Shown here in pieces: positions 25,722 to 37,000 of a DNA stretch of 64,000 nucleotides. Source of the DNA: Sphingomonas metalli (GTDB lineage: Bacteria; Pseudomonadota; Alphaproteobacteria; Sphingomonadales; Sphingomonadaceae); assembly GCF_014641735.1 (NCBI RefSeq), contig NZ_BMIH01000003.1:124001-188000 (forward strand), given 5' to 3'. The first letter of the stretch is position 1; each line of letters begins with the position of its first letter. The translations under genes and the position numbers were made by a program. The notes beneath the pieces were generated by a model. That model did no database searches, was not told the DNA's origin, and worked only from the letters and a program-made list of their open reading frames with translations.

Positions 25722-26393
25722 ATGACCCGTCCCGATATGGTCGTCACCGCGCGCGATGTAAGGCTGACACTGGGGAGCGTGAAGCCCGTCGAGATCCTGC
25801 GCGGTATCGATTGCGATATCGCCGCGGGCGAGAGCGTCGCCCTGCTGGGCGCTTCGGGATCCGGCAAGTCGTCGCTGATGGCGGTGCTGTCCGGCCTCGA
25901 ACGGGCCAGCTCGGGGCAGGTGACGGTCAACGGGCTCGATTTCACCAGCCTCGACGAGGATGCGCTGGCGGTCGCGCGTCGCGGCCGGATCGGTATCGTG
26001 CTCCAGGCCTTCCACCTGCTGCCGACGATGACGGCGCAGGAGAATGTCGCGGTGCCGATGGAGTTGCAGGGTCTCGCCGACGCGCGGGCGCGGTCGGCCG
26101 ATGAGCTGGCGGCGGTCGGGCTGGAGCATCGGCTCGACCATTATCCCGCGCAACTGTCGGGCGGTGAGCAGCAGCGCGTGGCGATCGCCCGCGCGCTGGC
26201 ACCGCGTCCGGCGCTGGTGCTGGCGGACGAGCCGACCGGCAATCTCGACGCGGCCACGGGGGCGAGGATCGTCGACCTGCTCTTCGCCCGCCGGGAGGCG
26301 ACCGGAGCCAGCCTCGTCATCATCACCCATGATCCGGCGCTGGCGCGACGGTGCGACCGGGTGCTCGAAATGGTCGACGGGCGTCTCGCGTGA
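25722..26393 (+). CDS. ABC transporter ATP-binding protein, LolD/YbbA type (223 aa)
   Basis: ATPase of a MacB/LolCDE-like ABC system. Walker A GASGSGKSS is near residue 47, the Q-loop at IVLQAFHLLP, the signature LSGGEQQRVAIARAL, and Walker B LVLADEPTGNLD followed by the H-loop HDP. The adjacent FtsX-type permease, in a 4-nt overlap, and divergent tesA match the E. coli ybbA-ybbP-tesA locus. The family's substrate is unsettled; removal of lipids or lipoproteins from the membrane is the usual suggestion. Confidence 0.94.
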   Translation: MTRPDMVVTARDVRLTLGSVKPVEILRGIDCDIAAGESVALLGASGSGKSSLMAVLSGLERASSGQVTVNGLDFTSLDEDALAVARRGRIGIVLQAFHLLPTMTAQENVAVPMELQGLADARARSADELAAVGLEHRLDHYPAQLSGGEQQRVAIARALAPRPALVLADEPTGNLDAATGARIVDLLFARREATGASLVIITHDPALARRCDRVLEMVDGRLA

Positions 26394-28888
26394 CGGGTTG
26401 GGGTGCCGCATGGCGATTGGCGCGCCGCGAGCTGTCGCTGCGCTTCCGCGGCCTGCGCCTGTTGCTGTTCTGCCTGTTCCTCGGCGTCGGTGCGCTTGCG
26501 ACGATCGGCAGCCTGACCAGCGCGATCGGCAGCGAGCTTGCGGCGCGGGGCAGCACGCTGCTCGGCGGCGATGCCGAGTTCCGGATCTCGCAGCGCCGTG
26601 CGGATCCGGACGAATGGGCAGCGATCCGCCGCGCCGGCCGCGCCTCCGAAACCGTGCGGATGCAGTCGATGGCGGTGGCCGCGAACGGCAATACCGCACC
26701 GGTGCAGCTCAAGGCGATCGACGCTGCCTATCCGCTCTACGGCCGGCTGACGCTGGAGGACGGGCGGGCGGTCCGCGCGCCGCTAGCCGACACCGTGTGG
26801 ATCGGACGCGCGCTCGCCGACAGGCTCGGCCTGAAGCCCGGCGCGACCCTGCGGCTCGGCACGGCGACCTTCCGGATCGGCGGGATCATCGCCGAGGAAC
26901 CGGACCGAATCAGCGAGGGCTTCACGCTCGGCCCGGTCGTGCTGGCCTCGATGCCGGGGCTCGAGCGGACGGGCCTGATCCAGCCGGGCAGCCTGTTCCA
27001 GGCGCGCTACCGCGTCGCGACCGGCGGCCGCGATCCGGCGGCGATCACACGCAGTTTCGCGCGAATTCATGCTTCGGCGGGTTGGGAGGTCCGCACCCGC
27101 GACCAGGCCTCGCCGGGCGCCAGCCGTTTCATCATGCGGATGGGCGAGTTCCTGACGCTGGTCGGGCTCGCCGCGCTGGTGATCGCCGGGATCGGCGTCG
27201 GCAACGGCGTCTCCTCCTATCTCGAGCAGCGACGGTCGGGCATCGCCATGCTCAAGGTGCTGGGCGCCACGTCCGGCTTCGTCGCGCGCGTGTACCTGTT
27301 GCAGGTGCTGGCCGTGGCTTCGGTCGGCGTCATGCTGGGGCTGCTGGCAGGTGTCGCCGCGGTTCCCCTGATCGGCGCCGCGGCGGGGCAGGTGCTGCCG
27401 GTCTCGCCGGGCCTGACGATCCAGCCGCTGCCGCTGCTGCTCGCAGCCCTTAACGGACTGCTGATCGCGCTCGCCTTCTGCGCGCCGCCGCTGGTTCGGG
27501 CGGCGACGATTCCGGCCGCGGCGCTGCTGCGCGGGGCACACGATGCGCGGCGGGGATCGGTCTCACCGGCGATCATCGGTGCCGGTGCGGCGGGTGCCGC
27601 CGTCCTCGCGCTGGCGATGGCCTCCAGCGATCGTCCACTGTTCACGCTGGGCTTTCTGGCGGCGACGGCCGCGACCTTGCTGCTGCTGGTGGCGATCGGT
27701 CACGGCGTTCGGCAGGCCGCGTCGAAATGGCCGCGCCCGCGCCGGCCGCTGCCCCGCCTGGCCCTCGCAGCGCTGCATCGTCCGGGCGCGCGCACCGTCG
27801 CGCTGGTCGTGGCGCTCGGCCTGGGACTGACCCTGTTCGTGCTGCTCGCGACGATCCGCACCAGCCTCGACGGCAATATCCGCCGCAGCGTTCCCGAGCG
27901 GGCGCCCGCCCTCTTCGTCCTCGACGTGCCGCCCGAGCGGGAGGGTGCCTTCCGCCAGACCGTGCTCGGCGCCGCGCCGGGTGCGCAGATCGCAACCGTG
28001 CCGCTGATGCGTGGCACGATCACCGCCTATGGCAAACAGCGTGTCGCCGATCTCAAGGAGGTGCCGGACGGTGCATGGGCCCTGCGCGGTGAGCGCGGGC
28101 TCACCTTCTCGGCCCAACTGCCGCCCGGCAGCTTGGTGAGCGAAGGCCACTGGTGGACGGGCGCGGAAGCGCGTCAGCCGCTGGTCTCGGTCGACGAGCG
28201 GCTGGCCGAGGCGCTGGGGCTGAAGATCGGCGATCCGCTCACCATCTCGGTGCTGGGGCTGGAGCGGACGGCGCGGATCGCGTCGTTCCGGCGGATCGCC
28301 TGGGATACGCTCGGCTTCAACTTCGTGCTGGTCTTCTCCCCCGGAGCGCTCGCCGATGTGCCGCACAATCTCGCCGCAACGATCGACATGCCGGCGGCGC
28401 GCAACGCGGCGGTCACGCGCGCGCTGCTGCCGCGCTTCCCGTCAGTCTCGGTGATCGAGGTCGGCGGCGTGCTCGCGCAGATCCAGACGATCGTCGGCCA
28501 GATGGCGACCGCCATTGCCGCGGCTGCCGGCATCGCCGTGCTCGCGGGCGTCGCGGTGCTTATCGGGGCGATCGCCGCCGCGCGCGCCGCGCGGACCTAT
28601 GACGCCGTCATCCTCAAGGTGCTGGGCGCGACGCGGCGGCAGGTGCTGGCGATGCAGACGATGGAATATCTGATGCTGTCGGCGGTCGCGGGACTGGTCG
28701 CGCTCGTCCTCGGCGCGGGCGGCGGCTGGTATGTCGTCACCCGATTGTTCGGGTTCGAATGGCTGCCCGACTGGAGCACGGTCGCGGCGACGCTGCTGGT
28801 CGGTGCCGCCGTGACGGTGGCGATCGGCCTTGCCGGAAGCATCGCGGTGCTGCGGGCGCGGCCCGCCCAGGCGCTGCGCGAGCTATAG
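26390..28888 (+). CDS. FtsX-family ABC permease, YbbP type (832 aa)
   Basis: Large inner-membrane permease with two FtsX modules. The first span is at about residues 20-42 (LLLFCLFLGVGALATIGS); a large periplasmic domain follows, then three spans at about 255-370, more spans around 395-450, a second periplasmic domain, and a final set at about 700-830. YLEQRRSGIAMLKVLGAT and the late YDAVILKVLGATRRQVL are the repeated cytoplasmic coupling motifs of FtsX proteins. GTG 26390 overlaps the ATPase stop. The last 6 nt overlap the convergent RNase H-like gene. Confidence 0.93.
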   Translation: MTGWGAAWRLARRELSLRFRGLRLLLFCLFLGVGALATIGSLTSAIGSELAARGSTLLGGDAEFRISQRRADPDEWAAIRRAGRASETVRMQSMAVAANGNTAPVQLKAIDAAYPLYGRLTLEDGRAVRAPLADTVWIGRALADRLGLKPGATLRLGTATFRIGGIIAEEPDRISEGFTLGPVVLASMPGLERTGLIQPGSLFQARYRVATGGRDPAAITRSFARIHASAGWEVRTRDQASPGASRFIMRMGEFLTLVGLAALVIAGIGVGNGVSSYLEQRRSGIAMLKVLGATSGFVARVYLLQVLAVASVGVMLGLLAGVAAVPLIGAAAGQVLPVSPGLTIQPLPLLLAALNGLLIALAFCAPPLVRAATIPAAALLRGAHDARRGSVSPAIIGAGAAGAAVLALAMASSDRPLFTLGFLAATAATLLLLVAIGHGVRQAASKWPRPRRPLPRLALAALHRPGARTVALVVALGLGLTLFVLLATIRTSLDGNIRRSVPERAPALFVLDVPPEREGAFRQTVLGAAPGAQIATVPLMRGTITAYGKQRVADLKEVPDGAWALRGERGLTFSAQLPPGSLVSEGHWWTGAEARQPLVSVDERLAEALGLKIGDPLTISVLGLERTARIASFRRIAWDTLGFNFVLVFSPGALADVPHNLAATIDMPAARNAAVTRALLPRFPSVSVIEVGGVLAQIQTIVGQMATAIAAAAGIAVLAGVAVLIGAIAAARAARTYDAVILKVLGATRRQVLAMQTMEYLMLSAVAGLVALVLGAGGGWYVVTRLFGFEWLPDWSTVAATLLVGAAVTVAIGLAGSIAVLRARPAQALREL

Positions 28889-29233
28889 CCGGCGCGCGTC
28901 GAGCGCGATGCCGGCAAGGTTCTGCGTGCGGCGCAGATAGCGGATGCGCAGCGAAGAGCCGGGCCGGGGCAGGGCCTCGAAATAGGGCCGGCAGGCGGAC
29001 GGGCAGCGCACCTTGCCGGTCGCCTGCTGGATCACCGCCGCCGCATCCCCCAGGAAGAGGGGATCGTCGATGCCCTGCGCGTCCGCCAGCCGGATCGCCG
29101 CCAGCAGTGCGAGCCATTCGGCCGCCATGCTGGTGCCGGGTCCGAGATCGTCGCCGAACTGCGCCCGGCCGGCGATGACGACGGCCCATTCCATCCCGGC
29201 GGGTCGGCAGCCCCCGTCGAAGAAGACCTTCAC
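28883..29233 (-). CDS. RNase H-like protein (116 aa)
   Basis: A small protein of the RNase H fold. [10 protein letters not shown] supplies the first Asp after strand 1, [11 protein letters not shown] supplies the Glu of helix A, and LGDAAAV the second Asp, matching the acidic residues of RNase HI; the fourth acidic residue is not clear. It lacks the basic protrusion of E. coli RNase HI and is shorter (116 vs 155), so activity on RNA:DNA hybrids is uncertain. The GTG start (complement of 29231-29233) overlaps the stop of the pseudouridine synthase gene by 4 nt. Confidence 0.7.
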   Translation of the reverse strand: MKVFFDGGCRPAGMEWAVVIAGRAQFGDDLGPGTSMAAEWLALLAAIRLADAQGIDDPLFLGDAAAVIQQATGKVRCPSACRPYFEALPRPGSSLRIRYLRRTQNLAGIALDARRL

Positions 29234-29769
29234 GCCTCGCGCCACGTGCCGGGCGCCAGATCGCCGAGCGACCAGTCGCCGATCCTGCAGCGCACCAGTC
29301 GCAGCGTGGGGAGACCGACCGCCGCGGTCATCCGCCGCACCTGCCGGTTGCGCCCCTCGCGGATCGTGAGGCGCAACCAGTGATCCGGAATGGCGGCGCG
29401 GACGCGTATGGGCGGATCGCGCGGCCAGAGGGGCGGGGGCGGTATCCGCTCCACCTCGGCAGGCCGGGTCGCGCCGTCCTTCAGCGTGACGCCCTGCCGC
29501 AGCCGGTCGAGGGCCACGTCGTCCGGCCCGCCCTCGACCTGCACCCAATAGGTCTTGGCGAGTTTGAAACGGGGATCGGCGATCCGCGCCTGGAGCCGCC
29601 CGTCGTCGGTCAGCAGCAACAGCCCCTCGCTGTCGCGGTCGAGCCGCCCGGCAGGATAGACGCCGGGCCGATCGATATGGTCGGACAGGGTGGCGCGTGC
29701 CTCCGGCGTGCCACGGTCGGTGAACTGGCTCAGCACGCCATAGGGCTTGTTGAACAGGATCAGCGTCAT
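29230..29769 (-). CDS. 23S rRNA pseudouridine synthase, RluE/RsuA family (179 aa)
   Basis: Converts a uridine in rRNA to pseudouridine. The catalytic Asp is in the motif [16 protein letters not shown] near residue 45; [14 protein letters not shown] opens the fold and [22 protein letters not shown] is the conserved C-terminal segment. No S4 domain is present, which points to the RluE group. It overlaps both the FAD-dehydrogenase gene upstream (ATGA) and the RNase H-like gene downstream (GTGA), forming a coupled three-gene set. Confidence 0.88.
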   Translation of the reverse strand: MTLILFNKPYGVLSQFTDRGTPEARATLSDHIDRPGVYPAGRLDRDSEGLLLLTDDGRLQARIADPRFKLAKTYWVQVEGGPDDVALDRLRQGVTLKDGATRPAEVERIPPPPLWPRDPPIRVRAAIPDHWLRLTIREGRNRQVRRMTAAVGLPTLRLVRCRIGDWSLGDLAPGTWREA

Positions 29770-31379
29770 GCCGCCAGGCTCAGCGCCACCGCCTCCGCCA
29801 CCTTGATGCCGTCCACCGCCGCGGACAGGATGCCGCCGGCATAGCCCGCGCCCTCGCCGGCGGGGAACAGGCCGCGCGTGTTGAGGCTCTGCATGTCGTC
29901 GCCCCGGGTGAAGCGGACGGGCGACGAAGTGCGCGTCTCCACCCCGGTCATGACGACGTCGGGATGATCATAGCCATCGATCTGCTTGCCGAAGACGGGA
30001 ATCGCCTCGCGCATCGCCTCCACCACGAAGTCGGGCAGGCAGGCCGCGAGATCGGTCGGGGTGACGCCGGGCCTGTAGGAAGGGACGATCCCGCCCAGGG
30101 AGGTCGAGGGCCGGCCCGCCAGAAAGTCGCCGACCCGTTGGGCCGGTGCGCGATAGCTGGAACCGCCCGCGACGAAGGCCTGCTCCTCCAGCCGCCGCTG
30201 AAGTGCGATGCCGGCCAGCGGATCGCCCGGATAGTCGCGCGCGGGATCGATCGCGACGACGAAGCCCGAATTGGCGTTGCGCTCGTTGCGCGAATATTGG
30301 CTCATGCCGTTGGTCGCCACGCGCCCTTCCTCGGACGTCGCGGCGACCACGGTGCCGCCCGGGCACATGCAGAAGCTGTAGACGGTGCGGCCGTTCCGGC
30401 AGTGATGCGAGATATGGTATTCCGCGGCCCCCAGGATGCGGTTGCCGGCATCCTGGCCGAAGCGCGCGCGGTCGATCCAGCTTTGCGGATGCTCGATGCG
30501 CACGCCGACGGAGAAGGGCTTCGCCTCGGCATGGACGCCGGCGGCATGGAGCATCGCGAAGGTATCGCGCGCGCTATGGCCGACGGCCATCACGACGTGA
30601 TCCGCCTCCAGATAGCCGCCGTCGTGAAGGTGCAGCCCGCGCACGCGCCGTTCGCCGCCGCCGTCGGTCACGACATCGATCCCGTCGACCCGCGTCGAGA
30701 AGCGATACTCGCCGCCCAGCGCCTCGATCGCCACGCGCATGCTCTCGACCATGGTGACGAGCCGGAAGGTGCCGATATGCGGATGCGCCTCGGTCAGGAT
30801 CTCCGGCGGCGCGCCCGCCTTGACGAACTCGGTCAGCACCTTGCGGTTGAGGTGCCGCGGATCCTTGATGCGGCTGTACAGCTTGCCGTCGGAAAAGGTG
30901 CCCGCGCCGCCCTCGCCGAATTGGACGTTCGATTCGGGATTGAGGACGCTGCGGCGCCACAGGCCCCAGGTGTCCTTGGTCCGCTCGCGCACGACCTTGC
31001 CGCGTTCGAGGATGATGGGCCGGAACCCGCCCTGCGCCAGGATCAGGGCCGCGAACAGGCCGCAAGGCCCGGTGCCGACCACGACCGGGCGGCGCGCGCC
31101 CGTCGGCGCGGTCGCCACCGGTCTGTATCGCGTGTCCGGCGTCGGCTGCACGTCGCGGTCGCGGCGGAAGCGGGCGAGCAGCGGCGCTTCATTCCGCACC
31201 TGCACGTCGATCGAATAGACGAGCGAGATCCGGCTCTTGTCCCGTGCGTCATGGCCTCGCCGCGCGATCGTATAGCGCACCATGTCGCGGGGCGTGATGC
31301 GCAGGCGCTTGCAGATCGCCGCCGGCAGCGCCTCGTCGGCATGATGAAGGGGGAGCTTGAGTTCGGTGACGCGGATCAT
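29766..31379 (-). CDS. FAD-dependent dehydrogenase / NAD(P)/FAD oxidoreductase (537 aa)
   Basis: Flavoprotein of the family often annotated as uncharacterised FAD-dependent dehydrogenase. The start is taken as the ATG at 31377-31379 ([16 protein letters not shown]), the usual N-terminus of the family; the frame is open to 31424. The Rossmann motif is [18 protein letters not shown] near residue 95, [15 protein letters not shown] is characteristic, and the C-terminus has the FAD-contacting [23 protein letters not shown] His/Cys-containing FCMCPGG is also conserved in the family. Reaction unknown; it is the first gene of the overlapping minus-strand set. Confidence 0.87.
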   Translation of the reverse strand: MIRVTELKLPLHHADEALPAAICKRLRITPRDMVRYTIARRGHDARDKSRISLVYSIDVQVRNEAPLLARFRRDRDVQPTPDTRYRPVATAPTGARRPVVVGTGPCGLFAALILAQGGFRPIILERGKVVRERTKDTWGLWRRSVLNPESNVQFGEGGAGTFSDGKLYSRIKDPRHLNRKVLTEFVKAGAPPEILTEAHPHIGTFRLVTMVESMRVAIEALGGEYRFSTRVDGIDVVTDGGGERRVRGLHLHDGGYLEADHVVMAVGHSARDTFAMLHAAGVHAEAKPFSVGVRIEHPQSWIDRARFGQDAGNRILGAAEYHISHHCRNGRTVYSFCMCPGGTVVAATSEEGRVATNGMSQYSRNERNANSGFVVAIDPARDYPGDPLAGIALQRRLEEQAFVAGGSSYRAPAQRVGDFLAGRPSTSLGGIVPSYRPGVTPTDLAACLPDFVVEAMREAIPVFGKQIDGYDHPDVVMTGVETRTSSPVRFTRGDDMQSLNTRGLFPAGEGAGYAGGILSAAVDGIKVAEAVALSLAA

Positions 31380-31484
31380 GAGCACGCGCCCATACACGCT
31401 GGCCCGAAGCTCGGCAAAGTCCACGCGCCCCGCAGTCCATTACCGGAAGATGGCGAGAATTTAACGAGCATCAGCCTTCGGACC

Positions 31485-31495
31485 CCGATAATCGG
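31485..31495. repeat. Short palindrome CCGAT-A-ATCGG upstream of the RND operon
   Basis: A perfect 5-bp inverted repeat around one base lies 60 nt before the czcC-like start codon and 105 nt from the divergent FAD-dehydrogenase gene. It is well placed for an operator, but it is short and could be chance. Confidence 0.25.
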
Positions 31496-31555
31496 CCTGT
31501 CGAACCACCATGCGGCAGTGCAGCGAAGCGCAAGGAGCGTTTCGGGCCGGACGGC

Positions 31556-32872
31556 ATGGCGACGAAAGTGGGGCATGACCGGGTGAGCAGGTTTCGGGGC
31601 CATTTGGCCGTGATGGCCATTCTCTGTGCAGTGATGCCGGCGGCCGATGCCTGGGCGCAGACGGTTCCGGATATTGCCGCGCGGGCGGGAGAAGCGCTGA
31701 CGCTCGATGCCGCGCTTCAGGCGGCGACCAGCGGCAATATCGATCTGCTCAACGCCCGCCTCGCGGTGCAGAGCGCCCGGGCGAACCTGCGCTCCGCGGA
31801 CACCGCGCCCAATCCCGTGTTCAGCGTCAACGCAGTGCAGATCCGCCCCAGTCAGGTCGGCCGGCTGCCGTTCTCTCGCTACGCCGATGCCGTCGCGCGG
31901 GTCGATCTGCCGCTCGAGCGCGGCGGCAAGCGTACCGCCCGGGTCGCCGCCGCACGGGCGTCGGTGACCGCGGCCGAAAGTGATCTGGCCGACGCCCAGC
32001 GCCAGATGCGCGCCGCCGTCGCAAACGCCTTCTTCGCGCTCAAGGCAGCGGAGCAGCGCGTCGCGGCGCTGGAGACGATCGCGCGCGACTATGGCGAATC
32101 CATCCGCATCGCCACGACCCAGCGGCGCGCCGGTGCCTTGTCGGAAGGCGATCTGGTCCGGCAGCGCGTCGATGCGCTCTCCGCACAGGGCGACGCGCAG
32201 CAGGCCGCCAGCGACTTGCGCGACGCGCAGATTGCCCTCGCGATCCTGATCGGGCGCGAGGCCGACGCGGCGGCCCTGAGCACCGCGGGCGACTGGCCGG
32301 TCCGCGGCGAAGGGCCGGAGGAGCCTGCCGAAGCGATCGCAGCCCGGCGTCCCGACGTCCGCGCCGACCAAGCCCGGGTCGAGGCGGCGCGGCGCAACCT
32401 CGACGGGGCGCATGCGCTCCGCCATCCGGACGTGACCGTCGGCGTCCAGGCGGAGCGGGCGGCCGGCGATCTCGGCGTCGGCAACAGCCTGGGCTTCGGC
32501 GTGTCGATCCCACTCCCCGTCCGCAACCTGTACCGGGGTGAAATCGATGCGGCGAGCACGGCGCTCGTCCAGGCGGAAGCGCAGGCGCGCAAATCGCTCG
32601 CGGTCGCGGTCGCCGAGATCGAGACCGCGCGACGGCAACTGGCTCAGGCGAGCGACCGGCTGACGCTGATCGAGGGAACCCAGCTGCCCGCCGCCAGGCG
32701 CGCGTCCGACATTGCGGAGTTCGCCTATGGGCATGGCGCGATGACCCTTCTCGACGTGCTGGATGCGCGCCGTTCGCTGAAGGCGGTCGAGCTCAGCGTC
32801 ATCGATGCACGGGCAGCACAGGCACAGGCCATCGCGCGGCTGCGCGCGGCAGAAACCACGGGAACGAACTGA
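31556..32872 (+). CDS. czcC: TolC-family outer-membrane channel of a metal RND exporter (438 aa)
   Basis: Outer-membrane factor of a CzcCBA-type pump. A signal peptide ends near residue 36 (ADAWAQ); two OEP domains with long Ala/Arg-rich coiled coils follow, with LTLDAALQAATSGNIDLLNARLAV and the late FAYGHGAMTLLDVLDARRSLK typical of CzcC. No lipobox. ATG 31556 is used, but its ribosome site is weak; GTG 31583 (just before the hydrophobic core) is an alternative. czcB begins directly at the next base after the stop. Confidence 0.85.
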   Translation: MATKVGHDRVSRFRGHLAVMAILCAVMPAADAWAQTVPDIAARAGEALTLDAALQAATSGNIDLLNARLAVQSARANLRSADTAPNPVFSVNAVQIRPSQVGRLPFSRYADAVARVDLPLERGGKRTARVAAARASVTAAESDLADAQRQMRAAVANAFFALKAAEQRVAALETIARDYGESIRIATTQRRAGALSEGDLVRQRVDALSAQGDAQQAASDLRDAQIALAILIGREADAAALSTAGDWPVRGEGPEEPAEAIAARRPDVRADQARVEAARRNLDGAHALRHPDVTVGVQAERAAGDLGVGNSLGFGVSIPLPVRNLYRGEIDAASTALVQAEAQARKSLAVAVAEIETARRQLAQASDRLTLIEGTQLPAARRASDIAEFAYGHGAMTLLDVLDARRSLKAVELSVIDARAAQAQAIARLRAAETTGTN

Positions 32873-33997
32873 ATGCGCAAGGGGCATGCAGGATTTTGGA
32901 CGTCGGCCGCATTGGCCTGCGCGCTGCTGACGGTCGGGTGCGGAAAGCAGGAGGACGCGGCCCCGCCGCCGCCTGCGGCCAAGAAGGCGCATGACCTCAT
33001 CACCTATGCGCCGGGATCGCCCGAGCTGGATTCGATCCAGATCGTCCCCGCCAATAGCGGCGCGCTGCCGATCTCGGCCGATCTCAACGCACGGCTGGTC
33101 ACCGACGAGACGATCACCAGCCGGATCGGCGCGCCCGTCGCGGGACGGGTGACGCGGGTTCTGGCGGACATGGGTCAGGCGGTACGGCGCGGGCAGGCGC
33201 TCGCGGTGGTCGATGCGCCCGATCTCGGCCAGGCGCGTGCCGATCTGCTCAAGGCACAGGCCGATGCGCAGCTCAAGCGCCGCGCGCTCGATCGCGCCGG
33301 CTCGCTCTATACGGGCGGTGCGATCGCGCGCCGCGATGTCGAGCTCGCCCAGGCGGACTCGCAATCCTCTGCCGCGGAATTGCAGCGTGCGCGCCTGCGC
33401 CTCGACAATCTCGGCGGGGGAAGCGAAGACTCGATGGCGCTGACCAGCTCGGTGTCGGGCTATGTCATCGATCGCCAGATCAATCCCGGTCAGCAAGTGA
33501 GTGCCGGGCAGGGACCGCTCTTCACCGTCACCGATCCGCGAGAGCTGTGGCTGGTCGTCGACGTGCCGGAGACCTCGATCAGCCGGGCCAAGGTCGGTGA
33601 GGCGATCGAGTTCGAAGTGCCGGCCTGGCCTGACCGCAAGTTTCGCGGCACCATCTCCCAGATCGGGCTTGCGGTCGATCCGGGCACGCGGCGCATCCAG
33701 CTGCGCGCCACGGTCGCCAATCCCGATCTGGCGCTGAAGCCGGAGATGTACGCCCGCGCACGGTTCCTGACGCAGGACGGCCGCCGCGCGATCCGCGTTC
33801 CGAATGCCGCGCTCTTCGAACAGGGCATGCAGACCTATGTCTTCCGCGTCGAGGGACCGGGCAGGTTCCGGCGCGTGCCGGTCGGCGTGAGCGAGCGGGG
33901 CGACACCTATTCCTACGTCGTCAGCGGGCTGAAGGACGGCGACCGGATCGTCGGCGAGGGCGCGGTGCTGCTCAACGCCCAGCTGGTCGGGGAATAG
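32873..33997 (+). CDS. czcB: RND periplasmic adaptor, CzcB/CusB type (374 aa)
   Basis: Membrane-fusion protein of the exporter. The N-terminus carries a lipobox, LLTVGC, so Cys23 should be lipidated and anchor it to the inner membrane. A barrel-sandwich half (SRIGAPVAGRVTRVLADMGQ), a helical hairpin, the second half (TSSVSGYVIDRQINPGQQV) and a beta-barrel domain follow in order. No His-rich metal-binding N-terminus, as found in some CzcB proteins, is present. It follows czcC without a gap, and czcA starts 4 nt after its stop. Confidence 0.9.
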   Translation: MRKGHAGFWTSAALACALLTVGCGKQEDAAPPPPAAKKAHDLITYAPGSPELDSIQIVPANSGALPISADLNARLVTDETITSRIGAPVAGRVTRVLADMGQAVRRGQALAVVDAPDLGQARADLLKAQADAQLKRRALDRAGSLYTGGAIARRDVELAQADSQSSAAELQRARLRLDNLGGGSEDSMALTSSVSGYVIDRQINPGQQVSAGQGPLFTVTDPRELWLVVDVPETSISRAKVGEAIEFEVPAWPDRKFRGTISQIGLAVDPGTRRIQLRATVANPDLALKPEMYARARFLTQDGRRAIRVPNAALFEQGMQTYVFRVEGPGRFRRVPVGVSERGDTYSYVVSGLKDGDRIVGEGAVLLNAQLVGE

Positions 33998-34001
33998 CGG
34001 C

Positions 34002-37000
34002 ATGCTGGACGCAATGGGCCGCTTCGGGGTCCGCAACCGCATCTTCGTCATCATCATGGCGGTGGTGCTGGTCGTCGTCGGCGCGAAGGCCGTGTCGGAA
34101 CTGCCGATCGAGGCGTTCCCCGACGTGCAGGACGTGCAGGTCGTCGTCATTACCCAGCAGCCGGGCCAGGCGCCGGAAGAGGTCGAGCGCGCGGTCTCGC
34201 TGCCGGTCGAGCGGGCGCTGGCCGGTACGCCGGGCGTCACCGACATCCGCTCGGTCTCGATCACCGGCCTGTCGGTGGTGACGCTGATCTTCCAGGACGG
34301 CACCGACGATTATTTCGCCCGCTCGCAGGTGCTCGAGAAGCTGCGCGACGCCGACCTGCCGCAAGGCGTGACGCCTAGTCTCGCGCCGCTGTCGACCGCG
34401 GTCGGCGAGGTCTATCGCTACGTCCTCGAAAAGCCCGCCGACATGCCGCTCTACGAGGCGCGGGCGATCCAGGACTTCGTCGTCCGCCCGGCGATCCGCA
34501 TGGTGCCGGGCGTCGCCGACGTGACCAGCTTCGGCGGCAGCATCAAACAGTATCAGATCCGCGTCCGCCCCGACCTGCTGAAGCGGTACGCGGTGACGCT
34601 GGCCGATATCCAGCGCGCGGTCGGCGCTGCCAATTCCAATGTCGGCGGCGGCACGATCCCGCGTGGCGACGAGGCGGTGGTGGTCCGCGGTATCGGCCTG
34701 TTCAAGGGCATCGACGACGTGGCGAACACGCTCGTCAAGTCGAAGGACGGCAACACCGTTCGCGTCGGCGATCTGGGCGAGGTCGCGATCGGGACGCCCG
34801 AGCGGAGCGGCATGGTCGCGATCGACCACGAGAACGACGTCAGCGAAGGCATCGTCACCATGGTCAAACGGCAGAATGCCGCGGTGGTGGTGAAGGGCGT
34901 CCGCGAGGCGGTCGACCGGCTGAATGCGCAGTTCAGGCTCGATGCGCAGCGCAGCGGGCGCCAGCCGATCCAGATCCGGCCGACCTATCAGCGCACCAAG
35001 CTGCTCGACCGGACGGTCGAGACGGTCGGCGAAAATCTGATCGTCGGCGCGACGCTGGTGACGGCGCTGCTGCTCCTGTTCCTGCGCAACTGGCGCGCGG
35101 CGCTGGCCGTCGCCGCGATCATCCCGCTGTCGCTGCTGGCCGCCTTTGCGGGGCTGGACCAGGTGCGGGTGCCCGCGAACCTCATCTCCATGGGCGCGGT
35201 CGACTTCGGCATTATCATCGACTCCGCGGTGGTGCTGGTGGAGGCGATGATGGTGGCGCTGGCGATGGAAGCGGCGCGGCACAGCGGGCAGCAGCCCGAT
35301 CAGTTCCGGCGTCGGCAGATCCTGTCGAACACGGTGACCAACCTCGCCAAGCCGATCCTGTTCTCCAAAGCGATCATCATCACCGCCTTCGTGCCGATCT
35401 TCACCTTCCAGCGGGTCGAGGGGAAGATGTTCTCGCCCGTGGCGCTGACCCTGTCCTTCGCGATCGGGGCGGCGCTCGTCCTGACGCTCACCTTCCTGCC
35501 GGCGGTGCTCAGCTTCCTCGTCGATCGCTACGACATGGCCGAGAAGCATATCGGCTGGATGGACAAACTGCGCGATGGCTATCGCGATATACTCGCCCGT
35601 TCGCACGGGCGCGCGAAGCTGGTGTTCGGCGTATCCATCGCGGCGCTCGTGCTGGCCGGCGCCATGGTCCCGCGCCTCGGCTCGGAGTTTCTTCCGAAGC
35701 TGGACGAAGGCAATATCTGGCTGACCGTCCAGCTCGCGCCCTCCGTGTCGATCGACACGACCCGCCGGGTCGAGGCAAAGATCCGCAACATCATGCTGAC
35801 CTATCCGGAAGTCCGGCAGGTCAGTTCCGAGACCGGTCGTCCCGACGACGGCACCGATCCCAAGGGTCCGTCGAGCCTCCAGATGCTGATCGACCTGAAG
35901 TCCCGCGACGAGTGGCGCGCCCAGTTCGGCAGCAAGGCCGCGCTCGAGGACGATATGCGCAAGAAGATCGGCACCATGCCGGGCGTGCCGACCAACTTCA
36001 GCCAGGCGATCGAGGACAGCGTCGAGGAAAGCCTGTCGGGCGTGAAGGGCGAGATCTCCGTCAAGATCTATGGCGACGATCTCAACATCCTCGAGCAGCT
36101 GGCGGACAAGACGGCGCGGGTGATCGCGGCGGTGCCGGGCGCATCCGACGTCGGCGCGATCAAGTCGGGCGGCCAGACCGAGGCGCGGGCCGTGCTCGAT
36201 CGCGGCGCGATGGCGCGCTACGGTCTCAACCCCGATGATGCGAACACCGCGATCGCGACCGCCTTTGGGGGCGCGACCGTCGGCACCGCCTATGAGGGCG
36301 ACCGCAATTTCGACATCGTGCTGCGCTTCGCCCCCGATCAGCGCAATGCCGTGGACGATCTGCCGGCGCTTCAGATCCCGCTACCCTCCGGCGGCACCAT
36401 CTCGCTGGGCGAGATCGCGCATATCGAGGTGCGCGTGGGCGCTTCGCGGATCAGCCGCGAGGATGGCGGCCGCAACGCCGCGGTGAAGGCCAATGTCGAT
36501 GGTCGCGACCAGGGCGGCTTCGTCGCCGACGCCCAGCGCGCGGTCGCCGAGCAGATCAAGCTGCCGCCGGGCTATCGCATGACCTGGGGCGGCCAGTTCG
36601 AGAACCAGCAGCGCGCGATGAAGCGGCTGGAGGTGATCGTGCCGGTCGCGCTGCTCGGCATCTTCACGCTGCTCTTCGCGGCCTTCCGCTCGGTCCGCTC
36701 GGCGGCGCTGATCCTGGCGATGGTGCCCTTCACCATGGTCGGCGGCGTAGCGGCGCTGGCGCTGGCCGGGCTCCACATGTCGGTGTCCGCAGCCGTGGGC
36801 TTCATCGCCGTGGCGGGCATCTCGGTCCAGAACGGCGTCGTGATGCTCGAACACATCACCGAGCGGTTCCGCAACGGCGATCCGTTCGAGCTGGCGGTGA
36901 CCGAAGGCGCGGTCGACCGGCTGCGACCGGTGCTGATGACCGCGCTGATGGCGGGCCTGGGCCTGCTGCCGGCGGCGCTCTCCACCGGCATCGGCTCCGA

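Noticed and set aside
31376..34303. Open frame of 975 codons on the minus strand opposite czcC and czcB
   Set aside because: Low-complexity Arg/Asp/Gly composition and no domain; it mirrors the codon bias of the plus-strand genes.
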